Assembly (NCBI GenBank): GCA_026391315.1
Contig: JAPLDT010000010.1
Location: 1 to 61,622, forward strand
Source: Bacteroidia bacterium
GTDB lineage: Bacteria; Bacteroidota; Bacteroidia; Bacteroidales; Prolixibacteraceae
Reading direction: 5' to 3'
Length of the DNA stretch: 61,622 nt
Below are positions 36,016 to 44,010 of the stretch, piece by piece; within the stretch, counting starts at the first letter, position 1; the number at the start of each line of letters is the position of its first letter. Both the position numbers and the translations under genes were made by a program. The notes beneath the pieces are model-generated. The model ran no database searches. It worked only from the letters and a program-made list of their open reading frames with translations, and had not been told where the DNA came from.

Positions 36016-36059
36016 GGGGGTATAATTGAATTTAATATTAAATTTTAAGTAATACCCCC
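36016..36059. promoter_or_regulatory. Inverted pair of ATACCCCC boxes
   Basis: GGGGGTAT at 36016-36023 and ATACCCCC at 36052-36059 face each other across 28 nt that include the perfect palindrome AATTTAATATTAAATT. Same box as before the nitrogen operon. It lies past the 3' ends of both neighbouring genes, so it is not an ordinary promoter of either. Confidence 0.4.
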
Positions 36060-36167
36060 ATTTTTTTATTGCGAATTCTAAAATTTATGTGTTTATTCGC
36101 ATAAAATTAATAAATACGTTCTTTTCTTCAGAATAAATAAATATGAAGACGGCTAACTGATGATGGT

Positions 36168-36632
36168 TCAAAAAATGGGAACCTCCCTCTTGAAGGTTTC
36201 TTCAAGAGAGATAAAAGTTTCGGTACTAGAGATACCCTGAATTTTTTGAATCTTGTCGCTCAGAACAGATTTTAAATGTTCGTTGTCCCTGGCGTAAATC
36301 TTGGCAAAAATGGCATACTGGCCTGTAATGTAATGGCACTCCACAATCTCTTTGATGGAGCGGAGCTGCTCGGCAACCTCGGCGTACATGCTGCCTTTTT
36401 CCAAAAACAGACCAATGTAGGAACAAGTTCTGAAGTCAATTTTCTTTGGATCTACATTATAGCCTGAACCGACGATTACCCCCATTTCCGTCATGCGTGT
36501 CACACGCTGGTGAACAGCAGCCCTGGATATTCCACATGCTTCTGCAACATCTTTGAAGGGGATACGGGCATTTTTGGTAACAATATCCAGAATTTGGAGG
36601 TCTGAATCATCGAGTTGGTTTCTAAGTGTCAT
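36168..36632 (-). CDS. Lrp/AsnC-family transcription regulator 1
   Basis: 154 aa: N-terminal winged helix (LDDSDLQILDIVTKNARIPF, recognition helix ISRAAVHQRVTRM) and a C-terminal RAM domain that binds small effectors such as amino acids (CHYITGQYAIFAKIYARD). It closely resembles the protein at 43478-43978, including the ends TETFISLEETFKREVPI and TETFISLEQDFKRQIPI. Lying between two ammonium-channel genes, it may control nitrogen genes, which is inference. A candidate -7 element TATTTTTG stands at 36733-36740 on its strand. Confidence 0.87.
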   Translation of the reverse strand: MTLRNQLDDSDLQILDIVTKNARIPFKDVAEACGISRAAVHQRVTRMTEMGVIVGSGYNVDPKKIDFRTCSYIGLFLEKGSMYAEVAEQLRSIKEIVECHYITGQYAIFAKIYARDNEHLKSVLSDKIQKIQGISSTETFISLEETFKREVPIF

Positions 36633-36979
36633 AATAATAGCAATATAAAAATGAAAATTTTTAGTACCTTTCTGATCACTATGATGGCTATAAAGCCAAC
36701 TGGAGACCCTGCATTCACAATGACTATCTAAACAAAAATAGCTTAAATTTATTAATTTGTATAGATAATAGCTGGAAATACAGACAAATGGACTTAAACC
36801 GTTCTCTATTTTGGAAAAATGATATTAACCATTGAAATACCCATGAGGAAATATTCACACCGACCGAATCCGCCAGCTGGCGGATGGGTATTCCATTTGC
36901 CATAGAAAAACTCATTATTGTCAAATGAATAAAAATAAACAGAAAGTATAAACCCGTATTACAAAAAAGATTTATCATC
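36633..36979. other. Divergent spacer between lrp and the second amt
   Basis: Contains a possible -7 element for lrp (minus strand TATTTTTG, 36733-36740) and a palindromic repeat (36831-36896) close to the amt side. The ATACCCCC box of the first ammonium-channel operon is absent here, so the two channels may be controlled differently. Confidence 0.45.
36831..36896 (-). repeat. Palindromic repeat element, copy A
   Basis: About 65 bp bounded by GAAATACCCAT and ATGGGTATTCC. Read on the minus strand it matches 39454-39511 at both ends and in the core CGGTCGGTGTGAA (CGGTTGGTGTGAA in copy B). Copy A alone carries a 16-bp perfect palindrome TCCGCCAGCTGGCGGA at 36869-36884 in place of AT-rich DNA. 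Confidence 0.65.
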
Positions 36980-38302
36980 ATGAAAAAATCCTGGCAGATT
37001 TCGCTGTTTCTACTCTTGATCCTCTCGTTGCTCGGAGTGATCATTTCCGGAAAAAACCCATTTGAGCTGGACCCTAAAACGGTTCCCGGGGATGTAGCTT
37101 GGATGCTAACCTCTACCGCGCTAGTGTTGTTCATGACCCCCGGACTTGCTTTCTTCTATGGTGGTATGATTCAACCTAAGAACATTATATCCACCATGTT
37201 ACAAAGTTTTGTGGCCATGGGAATCGTGAGTATTGTCTGGGTGCTTATCGGATTTAGCCTGGCTTTTGGCGATAGTATTGGCCCCGAAAAGTATGGTCTG
37301 ATCGGAAATCCTTTTACTTATTTTATGTTCAAAGGTGTTGGCGGGAACATCAACGCAGCATTGGCACCGACGATTCCCCTGGCCTTGTTTGCCATTTTTC
37401 AGATGAAATTTGCCATCATTACACCTGCGCTGATTACCGGTTCTTTTGCCGGAAGGGTAAGGTTTAGTTCGTATATCCTGTTCATTTCGCTCTTCTCTAT
37501 TTTCATTTATGCGCCTCTGGCACACTGGACCTGGCATCCAAACGGATTTTTACGCAATTGGGGAGTACTCGATTTTGCAGGGGGAACTGTGGTTCACATG
37601 TCTGCAGGATTTGCGGCACTGGCAGGTGCTATGTTTCTTGGCCCAAGAAGGGATTATCAGCAGCAGTTTCATCCCGCTAATATTCCTTTTGTCTTACTTG
37701 GAGCCAGTATGTTATGGTTCGGTTGGTTTGGTTTCAATGCAGGATCGGCACTCGCTGCCAACTCGATAGCTACAATCGCTCTGATGAATACAAATATTGC
37801 GTCAGCAGCAGCCATGATAGGATTTATCCTGTTTGACGTTGCCATGGGTAGAAAACCTTCAGCCATGGGAGCAGCCATAGGATTGGTGGTAGGCTTGGTA
37901 GCCATAACACCTGCCGCAGGATTTGTCAACCTGGGAGCAGCCATTTTTATCGGATTGGTTGCCTCCTTTATTTGTAACATAGCCATTTCCTACCGTTCCA
38001 AAACATCACTCGATGATACCCTGGATGTCTTTCCTGCACACGGAATGGGTGGAATAATTGGGATGATATTAACTGCTGTATTTGCGCAAGGTGTTGGTCT
38101 GTTTTATGGAGAATACAAAACATTTTTGTTCCACCTTCTTGCACTTGTAATCGTTGGCGTTTACGCGTTTGGTGGCTCCTATTTGTTGTACCTGCTGACC
38201 GATAAAATCATTCCGTTAAGAGTCTCCCCCAAGTCTGAAAGGATCGGGCTGGACATTACACAACACGACGAATCGTATCTTGTGGAACATGTCAGGGAAT
38301 AA
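36980..38302 (+). CDS. amt: Second ammonium channel (Amt)
   Basis: 440 aa, a standard Amt length. The first hydrophobic segment is probably a cleaved signal; about 11 helices follow. Pore marks: WMLTSTALVLFMTPGLAFFYGGM, the twin histidines in TVVHMSAGFAALAG and DVFPAHGMGGIIG, and WFGWFGFNAGSALAAN. No PII gene is attached, and the C-terminal tail differs from that of the first channel. It stands alone, divergent from the Lrp regulator gene and preceded by a palindromic repeat. Confidence 0.92.
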   Translation: MKKSWQISLFLLLILSLLGVIISGKNPFELDPKTVPGDVAWMLTSTALVLFMTPGLAFFYGGMIQPKNIISTMLQSFVAMGIVSIVWVLIGFSLAFGDSIGPEKYGLIGNPFTYFMFKGVGGNINAALAPTIPLALFAIFQMKFAIITPALITGSFAGRVRFSSYILFISLFSIFIYAPLAHWTWHPNGFLRNWGVLDFAGGTVVHMSAGFAALAGAMFLGPRRDYQQQFHPANIPFVLLGASMLWFGWFGFNAGSALAANSIATIALMNTNIASAAAMIGFILFDVAMGRKPSAMGAAIGLVVGLVAITPAAGFVNLGAAIFIGLVASFICNIAISYRSKTSLDDTLDVFPAHGMGGIIGMILTAVFAQGVGLFYGEYKTFLFHLLALVIVGVYAFGGSYLLYLLTDKIIPLRVSPKSERIGLDITQHDESYLVEHVRE

Positions 38303-38338
38303 ATGAGAAAAAGGGGAAATAGCGCTGGACTAAGTAGC

Positions 38339-38881
38339 TTACTGGTTATGGGTCATCACTTTGTTGTAGCTGTTCCTCATCACCTTGTTCCAGTCCATCT
38401 CCTTTTCGCTCAAGGCAGGACGATCGGCAGCTTTGTAGCCTATGCCTACAATTGAAAGCACTTCCAGGTGATCGGGAATGTTGAGCAGATTACTGATAAA
38501 TTCATTGGCTGTCTGGTCGTCATCGTGGTAACGACGATGAATTTGCACCCAACAAGAACCCAGTCCTAAAGCTTCTGCAGCGAGTTGAAGAATGATGGAA
38601 GCGATGGAGCAATCCTCAATCCAAACATCACTTTTGGTTTTATCACCGGCAACAACAACTGCTAGTGGTGCATGTTTCAGCAGGCAGGCGCCATGTGGCT
38701 TTGCCATAGACAATTGGCTCAACAATTCCGAATCATCGACAACCACAAACTCCCATGGCTGACTATTCTTTGATGATGGAGAACGCAATCCGGCCTTCAA
38801 CAGTTGACTGATGACATCATCATCTACCTTCTTTTCACTAAATTTTCGGGTACTTCTGCGGTTATAAAGGATGTCAAGCAT
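38339..38881 (-). CDS. Nitroreductase-family FMN protein
   Basis: 180 aa, a single nitroreductase domain: RRSTRKFSEKKVDDDVI binds the FMN phosphate, SPSSKNSQPWEFVVVDD the ring, and GLGSCWVQIHRR the C-terminal part of the site. Such enzymes reduce nitro-compounds, quinones or flavins with NAD(P)H. Convergent with the second amt gene (36 nt apart). The physiological substrate cannot be told. Confidence 0.85.
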   Translation of the reverse strand: MLDILYNRRSTRKFSEKKVDDDVISQLLKAGLRSPSSKNSQPWEFVVVDDSELLSQLSMAKPHGACLLKHAPLAVVVAGDKTKSDVWIEDCSIASIILQLAAEALGLGSCWVQIHRRYHDDDQTANEFISNLLNIPDHLEVLSIVGIGYKAADRPALSEKEMDWNKVMRNSYNKVMTHNQ

Positions 38882-39022
38882 GGTTTGGTTTTATTTGCAA
38901 AAATATAAACCAAATTGATTCACCGCTACCTATTTATCATTTTTTTTCAAAAACTTCAAAAATCTTATCATTCAATCCGTTTTTTAACTGCTAATTAGGA
39001 AATATTATACAAAATCGAAGTG

Positions 39023-39424
39023 TTAGCGATTCGCGAATCGGGTATAGAGTTGATCCACCAGTAAGAGGGAAGCAATTGCTATCAAAACACCCAGGAAGGT
39101 AATGGATATTTTATTCAATGCCTGGGTAAAAACCAAAAAAGGTTTGAATAAAATAGAGAAATCAATCTTAGGCAGAGTGAGGTAACTTGTTGAATTTGTG
39201 CCTCCTGGTAAGTAAAAATAGAGAATGACAGCGCCAAGCAACAACAGGCCGGATACAACAATTACCTTCAGCCATACCTCCTTGCTTATGAGTGATTGAT
39301 ACACAACAGGAGATTTTATGGTTTCCAGTTGAACACGATTCATGACCATTTGAGTAAAGTTACCCGAAGGTTCCTCCCGTGGGAGCTCTTTTAGGTAAGC
39401 GATTAACAGATCCTGCTTTTTCAT
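39023..39424 (-). CDS. Small two-helix membrane protein downstream of an ECF sigma factor
   Basis: 133 aa: a soluble N-terminal ~45 residues (LIAYLKELPREEPSGNFTQMVMNRV), a membrane helix near 50-70, a short linker and a second helix near 105-125. It follows the sigma factor gene on the same strand after 121 nt. The N-terminus resembles the short cytoplasmic part of anti-sigma-like partners, so it could hold the sigma factor at the membrane; no zinc or ASD motif is visible, so this is inference. Confidence 0.6.
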   Translation of the reverse strand: MKKQDLLIAYLKELPREEPSGNFTQMVMNRVQLETIKSPVVYQSLISKEVWLKVIVVSGLLLLGAVILYFYLPGGTNSTSYLTLPKIDFSILFKPFLVFTQALNKISITFLGVLIAIASLLLVDQLYTRFANR

Positions 39425-39453
39425 GCGTATATAATTTGTTTTTTAAAGGTCGC

Positions 39454-39511
39454 ATGGAATACCCATATATTCATTTTCGGTTGGTGTGAAAGTTGTCTCA
39501 TGGGTATTTCA
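39454..39511 (+). repeat. Palindromic repeat element, copy B
   Basis: Bounded by TGGAATACCCAT and ATGGGTATTTCA with the core CGGTTGGTGTGAA. Same family as copy A at 36831-36896, opposite orientation. It fills most of the spacer between the sigma factor gene and the small membrane protein gene and can fold when transcribed. Confidence 0.65.
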
Positions 39512-39545
39512 TTTGATTATAATTTGTTTTCATTTGCCAATTCAT

Positions 39546-40118
39546 TCAGGCCAAAGCCTCTTCACTTTTCAACAGTCCATGCAGTTGCTCATACAATCTC
39601 TTCCTGCTCCTAAAAAGCTTTATCTTGACGTTAGAGGCGGTAAGATCCATGATCGCCGCAATATCATCAACCGGCATCTCTTCAAAATAGTAGAGATTAA
39701 GAATAGCCCGTTCGGAAGGATCAAGTTCGTCCATTGCTTTGTGCAGATGGGCCGATCTTTCTTCTGCCGTCATTTGACCTACTGCATTTTCAGTATCAAT
39801 TAACTCGTTGTCGGAAACTTTGTAATCTTCAAAACTAACCAGATTCTTCTGTTTTCCCCTCACTTTTGAAATGGCAGTGGTGTAAACAATCCGGAAGAAC
39901 CATGTTTTAAAAGTGGCCCCACCTTTGAAACTCTCAAGAGATTTGTATGCCTTGACAAATGCATCCTGCGCAGACTCTTCCGCATCCTCCCTGTTCTTTA
40001 AGATCTTCATTGAGAGCGAAAAGGCCAGCTGCTTGTACTTATCTACAAGCGGAGCATATGAGTCCGGATTTCCCTTTAGTACCTCAGCGATATAATATGA
40101 ATCACTTCTTGCCTCCAT
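39546..40118 (-). CDS. ECF-type RNA polymerase sigma factor
   Basis: 190 aa from ATG 40118, the usual ECF length; a frame 29 codons longer adds non-family sequence. Region 2 reads YYIAEVLKGNPDSYAPLVDKY to NREDAEESAQDAFVKAY and GATFKTWFFRIVYTTAI; region 4 reads LDPSERAILNLYYFEEM and ASNVKIKLFRSRKRLYEQL. It directs polymerase to a small regulon. Downstream is a two-helix membrane protein; the divergent DUF6249 gene starts 183 nt away. Confidence 0.88.
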   Translation of the reverse strand: MEARSDSYYIAEVLKGNPDSYAPLVDKYKQLAFSLSMKILKNREDAEESAQDAFVKAYKSLESFKGGATFKTWFFRIVYTTAISKVRGKQKNLVSFEDYKVSDNELIDTENAVGQMTAEERSAHLHKAMDELDPSERAILNLYYFEEMPVDDIAAIMDLTASNVKIKLFRSRKRLYEQLHGLLKSEEALA

Positions 40119-40301
40119 TACTTCATTAGACACAAGGTATAACGAATCGGTTACAATTTTCCGGGAAAATTTATACCATAAAGATAAGAAATTTTCGAAT
40201 TTCAATTTTCACAATCCAAAAAAAATCTTGCAGGGATTTTGTAACCGACTTTAGATCCTTGCGTCAAATGGGCAAATGTTGAACCATTAATATTTACTAC
40301 C

Positions 40302-40646
40302 ATGATTGCAGGAATTTTAGTTCCACTGGCATCGTTTGCCATGATTTTCGGGATCGTTTATATCATCGTAACCGCTCGTAACCGCGAGAGATTATCACTG
40401 ATAGAAAAAGGAGCAGATCCTAAATTATTTGAATCTGTTAAAAAAACCTCCTCAGGAGGATTGTTAAAATGGGCTTTGCTTATGATCGGAATCGGACTGG
40501 GAATCTTCCTTGCAGCAGCTCTTGTCAATGTTGGTTTCGATGAAGATGCAGCTTATCCCGCCATGATTTTGTTGTGCGGTGGCGTAGGTCTTTTGCTCGC
40601 ACATAGAATGGAGCAAAAAGCAAATGCTCTGAAAGACAAAGAATAA
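40302..40646 (+). CDS. DUF6249-type small membrane protein
   Basis: 114 aa with three hydrophobic helices (about 3-23, 55-75 and 86-103) and the conserved RNRERLSLIEKGADPKLF after the first helix. This protein family often sits beside ECF sigma factor genes in Bacteroidota. It is divergent from the sigma factor here and may belong to its regulon. Function unknown. Confidence 0.7.
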   Translation: MIAGILVPLASFAMIFGIVYIIVTARNRERLSLIEKGADPKLFESVKKTSSGGLLKWALLMIGIGLGIFLAAALVNVGFDEDAAYPAMILLCGGVGLLLAHRMEQKANALKDKE

Positions 40647-40675
40647 CAGTAGAAGAGACACTGATTGCCCGACAA

Positions 40676-41977
40676 TTATTCGGTACATCTTTGGATTACT
40701 TTGGCAATCGCCTTCTGACAAACCGGACAGAAACTGTTCGGTTTGTTTGATTTCATACGGCAATCATCCTTTGATTTCATACGGCAATCATCCATCGGAC
40801 TGTAAACACCCTTTGTAACATATCCACCTCCTTCAAATACACCCGTTTTACCAGCGTATTCTTTGGTTCGCGGAGTAGGTATTGGCGTTGCAGGATCAAT
40901 CAATGCACCCCATTTAGACTTAAAATCAACCATTGTGGTCAGGTTGGGCTCCCATGGCTCTACCTTTAGGTTGTAAAAATCTTCATAAGCAACTTGGGAA
41001 GAATAGTATTCATCGCCCAATCCGGCAAATTCATGTCCAAATTCATGGATGAAAACATTTGCTGCCAATGCATGATCAGATGTGCATACTGACAGATAGT
41101 TACAGAATCCACCGCCACCATATTCTTTCGAATTGACCAGCACAATCAGGTAATCGTAGGGAACTGCAGCTGCCTGGTCTGATACAGACTTCAAGTCAGT
41201 TGTAGTCAGGTATCGTGCTACATCAAAAGTATAGAAAGTACTGTTATATAGGGTATTCACATAAATATTTCTACCGGGAATGTCGGTTCCTGACTCTACA
41301 GAGGGGGTTTCGACGGCATAAATATTGAACTTATCCTGCTGAGATGCAAAGGGCTCAACCTTGAACAACGAATCAACCAATCGGCGGGCGTCATTCACAA
41401 ACTTGCCCATTTCCTCTTTTTGATATCCTTCAGCAAGTATGGCAATATCCACCTTCCGATTGGGTTCACCGGAATTCTTCAGCATAACCCAGTCGCTCTT
41501 AAAAGGCGTTTCTTGGTTGATAAAATAATTGGTTGGATCGATTGTCGTTGAATACAGTGATTGAAATATCCCTTCCCTATTGCGGCATTCCAGTTCAAGG
41601 ACTACCTTGTTTTTCGGAAACGGAAAACGAAGCACCTGATAGAATGCCCTTTCCATCTTTTTTGCCTCTGACGTAGTTTGCCACTCCTGAAAAAGTGGCG
41701 AGAACCCCTGACGATAAATCACGGTTTGTGTTACAAGATCCCTGACTTTGAAACGATAATTACCCAATGTTTGCTCCTCAATGGAAATTTTAGTTGTACC
41801 TCCCCAAAAAGGCTCTCTCTTCTGCTGAACTTCGGTCACCCTGGCAGAATTACTTGAACCTGAAAGCAAATAATCAAACCGAAGAACACCGCTGGTGAAA
41901 AAATCATTGAAATTCCCTTGTGCCATTAGGCAAACAGGGAAGAGTACAAGGAGGAAAAGTGCAATTCTGTTTATCAT
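40676..41977 (-). CDS. M64-family secreted metallopeptidase
   Basis: 433 aa with a signal peptide (NRIALFLLVLFPVCLMAQ), an N-terminal beta domain of about 150 residues, and the peptidase domain with zinc motif HEFGHEFAGLGDEYY. This is the family of IgA-type M64 peptidases common in Bacteroidota. Near the C-terminus the metal/Cys-rich sequence DDCRMK occurs twice in a row because of an exact 24-bp tandem duplication, followed by FCPVCQ. The duplication keeps the frame. Target protein unknown. Confidence 0.82.
   Translation of the reverse strand: MINRIALFLLVLFPVCLMAQGNFNDFFTSGVLRFDYLLSGSSNSARVTEVQQKREPFWGGTTKISIEEQTLGNYRFKVRDLVTQTVIYRQGFSPLFQEWQTTSEAKKMERAFYQVLRFPFPKNKVVLELECRNREGIFQSLYSTTIDPTNYFINQETPFKSDWVMLKNSGEPNRKVDIAILAEGYQKEEMGKFVNDARRLVDSLFKVEPFASQQDKFNIYAVETPSVESGTDIPGRNIYVNTLYNSTFYTFDVARYLTTTDLKSVSDQAAAVPYDYLIVLVNSKEYGGGGFCNYLSVCTSDHALAANVFIHEFGHEFAGLGDEYYSSQVAYEDFYNLKVEPWEPNLTTMVDFKSKWGALIDPATPIPTPRTKEYAGKTGVFEGGGYVTKGVYSPMDDCRMKSKDDCRMKSNKPNSFCPVCQKAIAKVIQRCTE
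40746..40793. repeat. Exact 24-bp tandem duplication in the M64 gene
   Basis: Two adjacent identical 24-nt units, 40746-40769 and 40770-40793, adding eight residues (DDCRMKS plus K or N) in frame. Confidence 0.85.
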
Positions 41978-42092
41978 TGTAGGCGTTTTTATTCAATAGA
42001 TTCTACCGGAAATCGATAAAAGACATCTGCCATTTTGTTTTTTCCCATTCGATTTTATTTCTGAATGGCTGATAAAATCCGGCTTCTTTCAC

Positions 42093-42100
42093 TAATTTTG
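42093..42100 (+). promoter_or_regulatory. -7 element before the MscS-like gene
   Basis: TAATTTTG fits TAnnTTTG exactly and lies 39 nt before the start codon. No clear TTG 19-20 nt upstream. Confidence 0.4.
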
Positions 42101-42139
42101 CAGACGACTCAAAATTAAATATTTCTGCACATCTTTTTA

Positions 42140-43393
42140 ATGATACAAATCATGCAAGTTTTTTATGATTATCTGAGAGAATTTTTCCTAAATGCCCAGT
42201 TGCATCCAAAAATTGCCATCTATCTGGCGGCCTTTGGAACCTTCCTTATACTTTCACTTATTTCGCTTATACTCTTCTTTCCATTCAGGAAACTGCTTAT
42301 CACAGTCATTGAAAGATTCACCAAACATACCGAAACACTATGGGATGATGTGCTCTTTGAACACAAGGTTTTTCACGCGGTTGCCCACCTAGTCCCAGCA
42401 ATCTTCATCTATGCATCGGCAGGGTTTGGTTCGGAAGATCTGGTTTCACTTCCTGAGGTTATCAAAGGAATTGCTAAGATTTACATCACCTTCGCAGTAG
42501 TATTAAGCCTCGTCCGCTTTCTGGACGCATCACAGGATATTTACAACACCTATCCTTTTGCCATAGAACGGCCCATCAAAGGATATTTGCAACTGGTCAA
42601 AATCCTTATTTATTCAGTAGCAGCCATCATTCTTATTTCCATTCTGGTTAACCAGGATCCAGGAAGGCTTTTTGCGGGACTCGGCGCCATGGCAGCCGTA
42701 CTGATGTTCGTATTCAAAGATCCTATTTTGGGTTTTGTTGCAAGTATTCAGTTGGCTGCCAACAAGATGGTAAAGCCAGGAGATTGGATCACAGTTCCAA
42801 AATTCAATGTTGATGGAACCGTTGTCGATATCTCACTCACTACTGTGAAAGTTCAAAATTGGGATAAAACCATTACATCCATTCCAACCTATTCGTTGGT
42901 GTCAGAATCGGTTACCAACTGGATTGGAATGCAGGAATCGGGCGGAAGACGCATTCAGCGCTCTGTATACATTGATATGGCCAGAATCAAATTTTGCGAC
43001 CAGAAATTTGTGGATCGGATCGCAAATCTTCCCGTTATCAAAAGTTACATGGAACAGAAAAGGGCTTTGGATCCTACCTTCCCAGAATGGAAGGACCAGA
43101 TGGGGGACCAGCCTACCAACCTGGCCCTTTTTCGGGCTTACGTAGAAGCCTTTCTTTGGACCAATCCTCACACACATAACCACATGACACTGATTGTCAG
43201 ATTTTTGCAATCCACGGAGCGGGGTCTGCCGCTTGAATACATCGTTTTCAGCAAAGAACAGCAATCTGATCTTTTTGAATCCATTTCTGCAGAAATCGTT
43301 GACCACATTTTGGCTGTCATCTCAGAGTTTGAACTGAAAGTATTCCAAAATCCATCAGGCAGCGACTTCAGATACATTGCGAGGAACCAGTAA
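42140..43393 (+). CDS. MscS-family mechanosensitive channel (YbdG-like)
   Basis: 417 aa with about five membrane helices. The pore helix and beta domain follow the MscS pattern: GAMAAVLMFVFKDPILGFVASIQLAANKMVKPGDWI, VDGTVVDISLTTVKVQNWDKTITSIPTY and SVTNWIGMQESGGRRIQRSVYID. Length and the extended C-terminal domain match the YbdG/YnaI group rather than small MscS. It opens under osmotic downshock. The Lrp-2 gene follows 84 nt later with its own promoter. Confidence 0.85.
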   Translation: MIQIMQVFYDYLREFFLNAQLHPKIAIYLAAFGTFLILSLISLILFFPFRKLLITVIERFTKHTETLWDDVLFEHKVFHAVAHLVPAIFIYASAGFGSEDLVSLPEVIKGIAKIYITFAVVLSLVRFLDASQDIYNTYPFAIERPIKGYLQLVKILIYSVAAIILISILVNQDPGRLFAGLGAMAAVLMFVFKDPILGFVASIQLAANKMVKPGDWITVPKFNVDGTVVDISLTTVKVQNWDKTITSIPTYSLVSESVTNWIGMQESGGRRIQRSVYIDMARIKFCDQKFVDRIANLPVIKSYMEQKRALDPTFPEWKDQMGDQPTNLALFRAYVEAFLWTNPHTHNHMTLIVRFLQSTERGLPLEYIVFSKEQQSDLFESISAEIVDHILAVISEFELKVFQNPSGSDFRYIARNQ

Positions 43394-43408
43394 AAATTCG
43401 GTAAAAGA

Positions 43409-43439
43409 TTTGCTGTAAGGTTGAAAAATTATAATTTTG
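43409..43439 (+). promoter_or_regulatory. Promoter of the second Lrp-type regulator
   Basis: TTTG at 43409-43412, 19-nt spacer, TAATTTTG at 43432-43439. Both elements and the spacing fit the Bacteroidota primary promoter. It lies 38 nt before the GTG start. Confidence 0.6.
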
Positions 43440-43477
43440 CAGAAAATTCCTCAATTTAATATCAAATTGAAAGCATC

Positions 43478-43978
43478 GTGAAGAAAAATAACCTTGAATT
43501 AGAAGAAGATTTTAAAGAGATGGCAGTCCAGATTGATGATCTGGATCGAAAAATACTGAAACTTATTACCAACAATGCCAGGGTTCCATTTCTGGAGGTC
43601 GCCAGGGAATGTGGCGTTTCCGGTGCTGCCATCCACCAGCGTGTACAGCGTCTGATCTCCATGGGGGTGGTTACAGGATCTGAATTTATTGTCAGCCCCT
43701 CCAGAATGGGCTATAACACAACGGCTTTCATGGGTATCTACCTGGATAAAACAAGCTTTGACAAGAAAGTACTGAAACAACTGAAGGACATTCCGGAAGT
43801 GGTAGAATGTCATCATACAACGGGTCAGTACGCCATTTTTATTAAAATTCAAACAAAAACGAACAAGCATCTGATGAAGATCATTGACACTGATCTTCAG
43901 GCGATAGATGGCATAGCGCGTACCGAAACTTTTATCTCCCTGGAGCAAGACTTCAAACGTCAAATCCCAATCAAATAA
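43478..43978 (+). CDS. Lrp/AsnC-family transcription regulator 2
   Basis: 166 aa from GTG 43478; an internal ATG before MAVQIDDLDRKI would also give a full family protein. Winged helix QIDDLDRKILKLITNNARVPF with recognition helix VSGAAIHQRVQRL, then the RAM effector domain CHHTTGQYAIFIKIQTKTN. Paralogue of the regulator at 36168-36632. Such proteins form octamers that bend DNA and respond to amino acids. Divided from the convergent DUF3127 gene by 32 nt. Confidence 0.87.
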   Translation: MKKNNLELEEDFKEMAVQIDDLDRKILKLITNNARVPFLEVARECGVSGAAIHQRVQRLISMGVVTGSEFIVSPSRMGYNTTAFMGIYLDKTSFDKKVLKQLKDIPEVVECHHTTGQYAIFIKIQTKTNKHLMKIIDTDLQAIDGIARTETFISLEQDFKRQIPIK

Positions 43979-44010
43979 TTTACCATTTTAAGTTACCTCA
44001 CTGAAACGGC

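Larger units (their letters stand above)
35643..36167. other. Long spacer between amt and lrp, with structured DNA
   Basis: Holds the amt terminator (35918-35966), an inverted pair of ATACCCCC boxes at 36016-36059 and a weaker hairpin with GCGAAT/ATTCGC arms near 36071-36101. The 275 nt between the amt stop and the terminator is long for a plain 3' end and could be a 3'-UTR RNA. A frame of 75 codons from a TTG at 35698 has no protein-like character. Confidence 0.5.

Noticed and set aside
36476-36486. Another ATTACCCCCA resembling the nitrogen box
   Set aside because: It lies inside the coding part of the Lrp gene and differs at the first bases (TTACCCCC), so it is not counted as an intergenic box.
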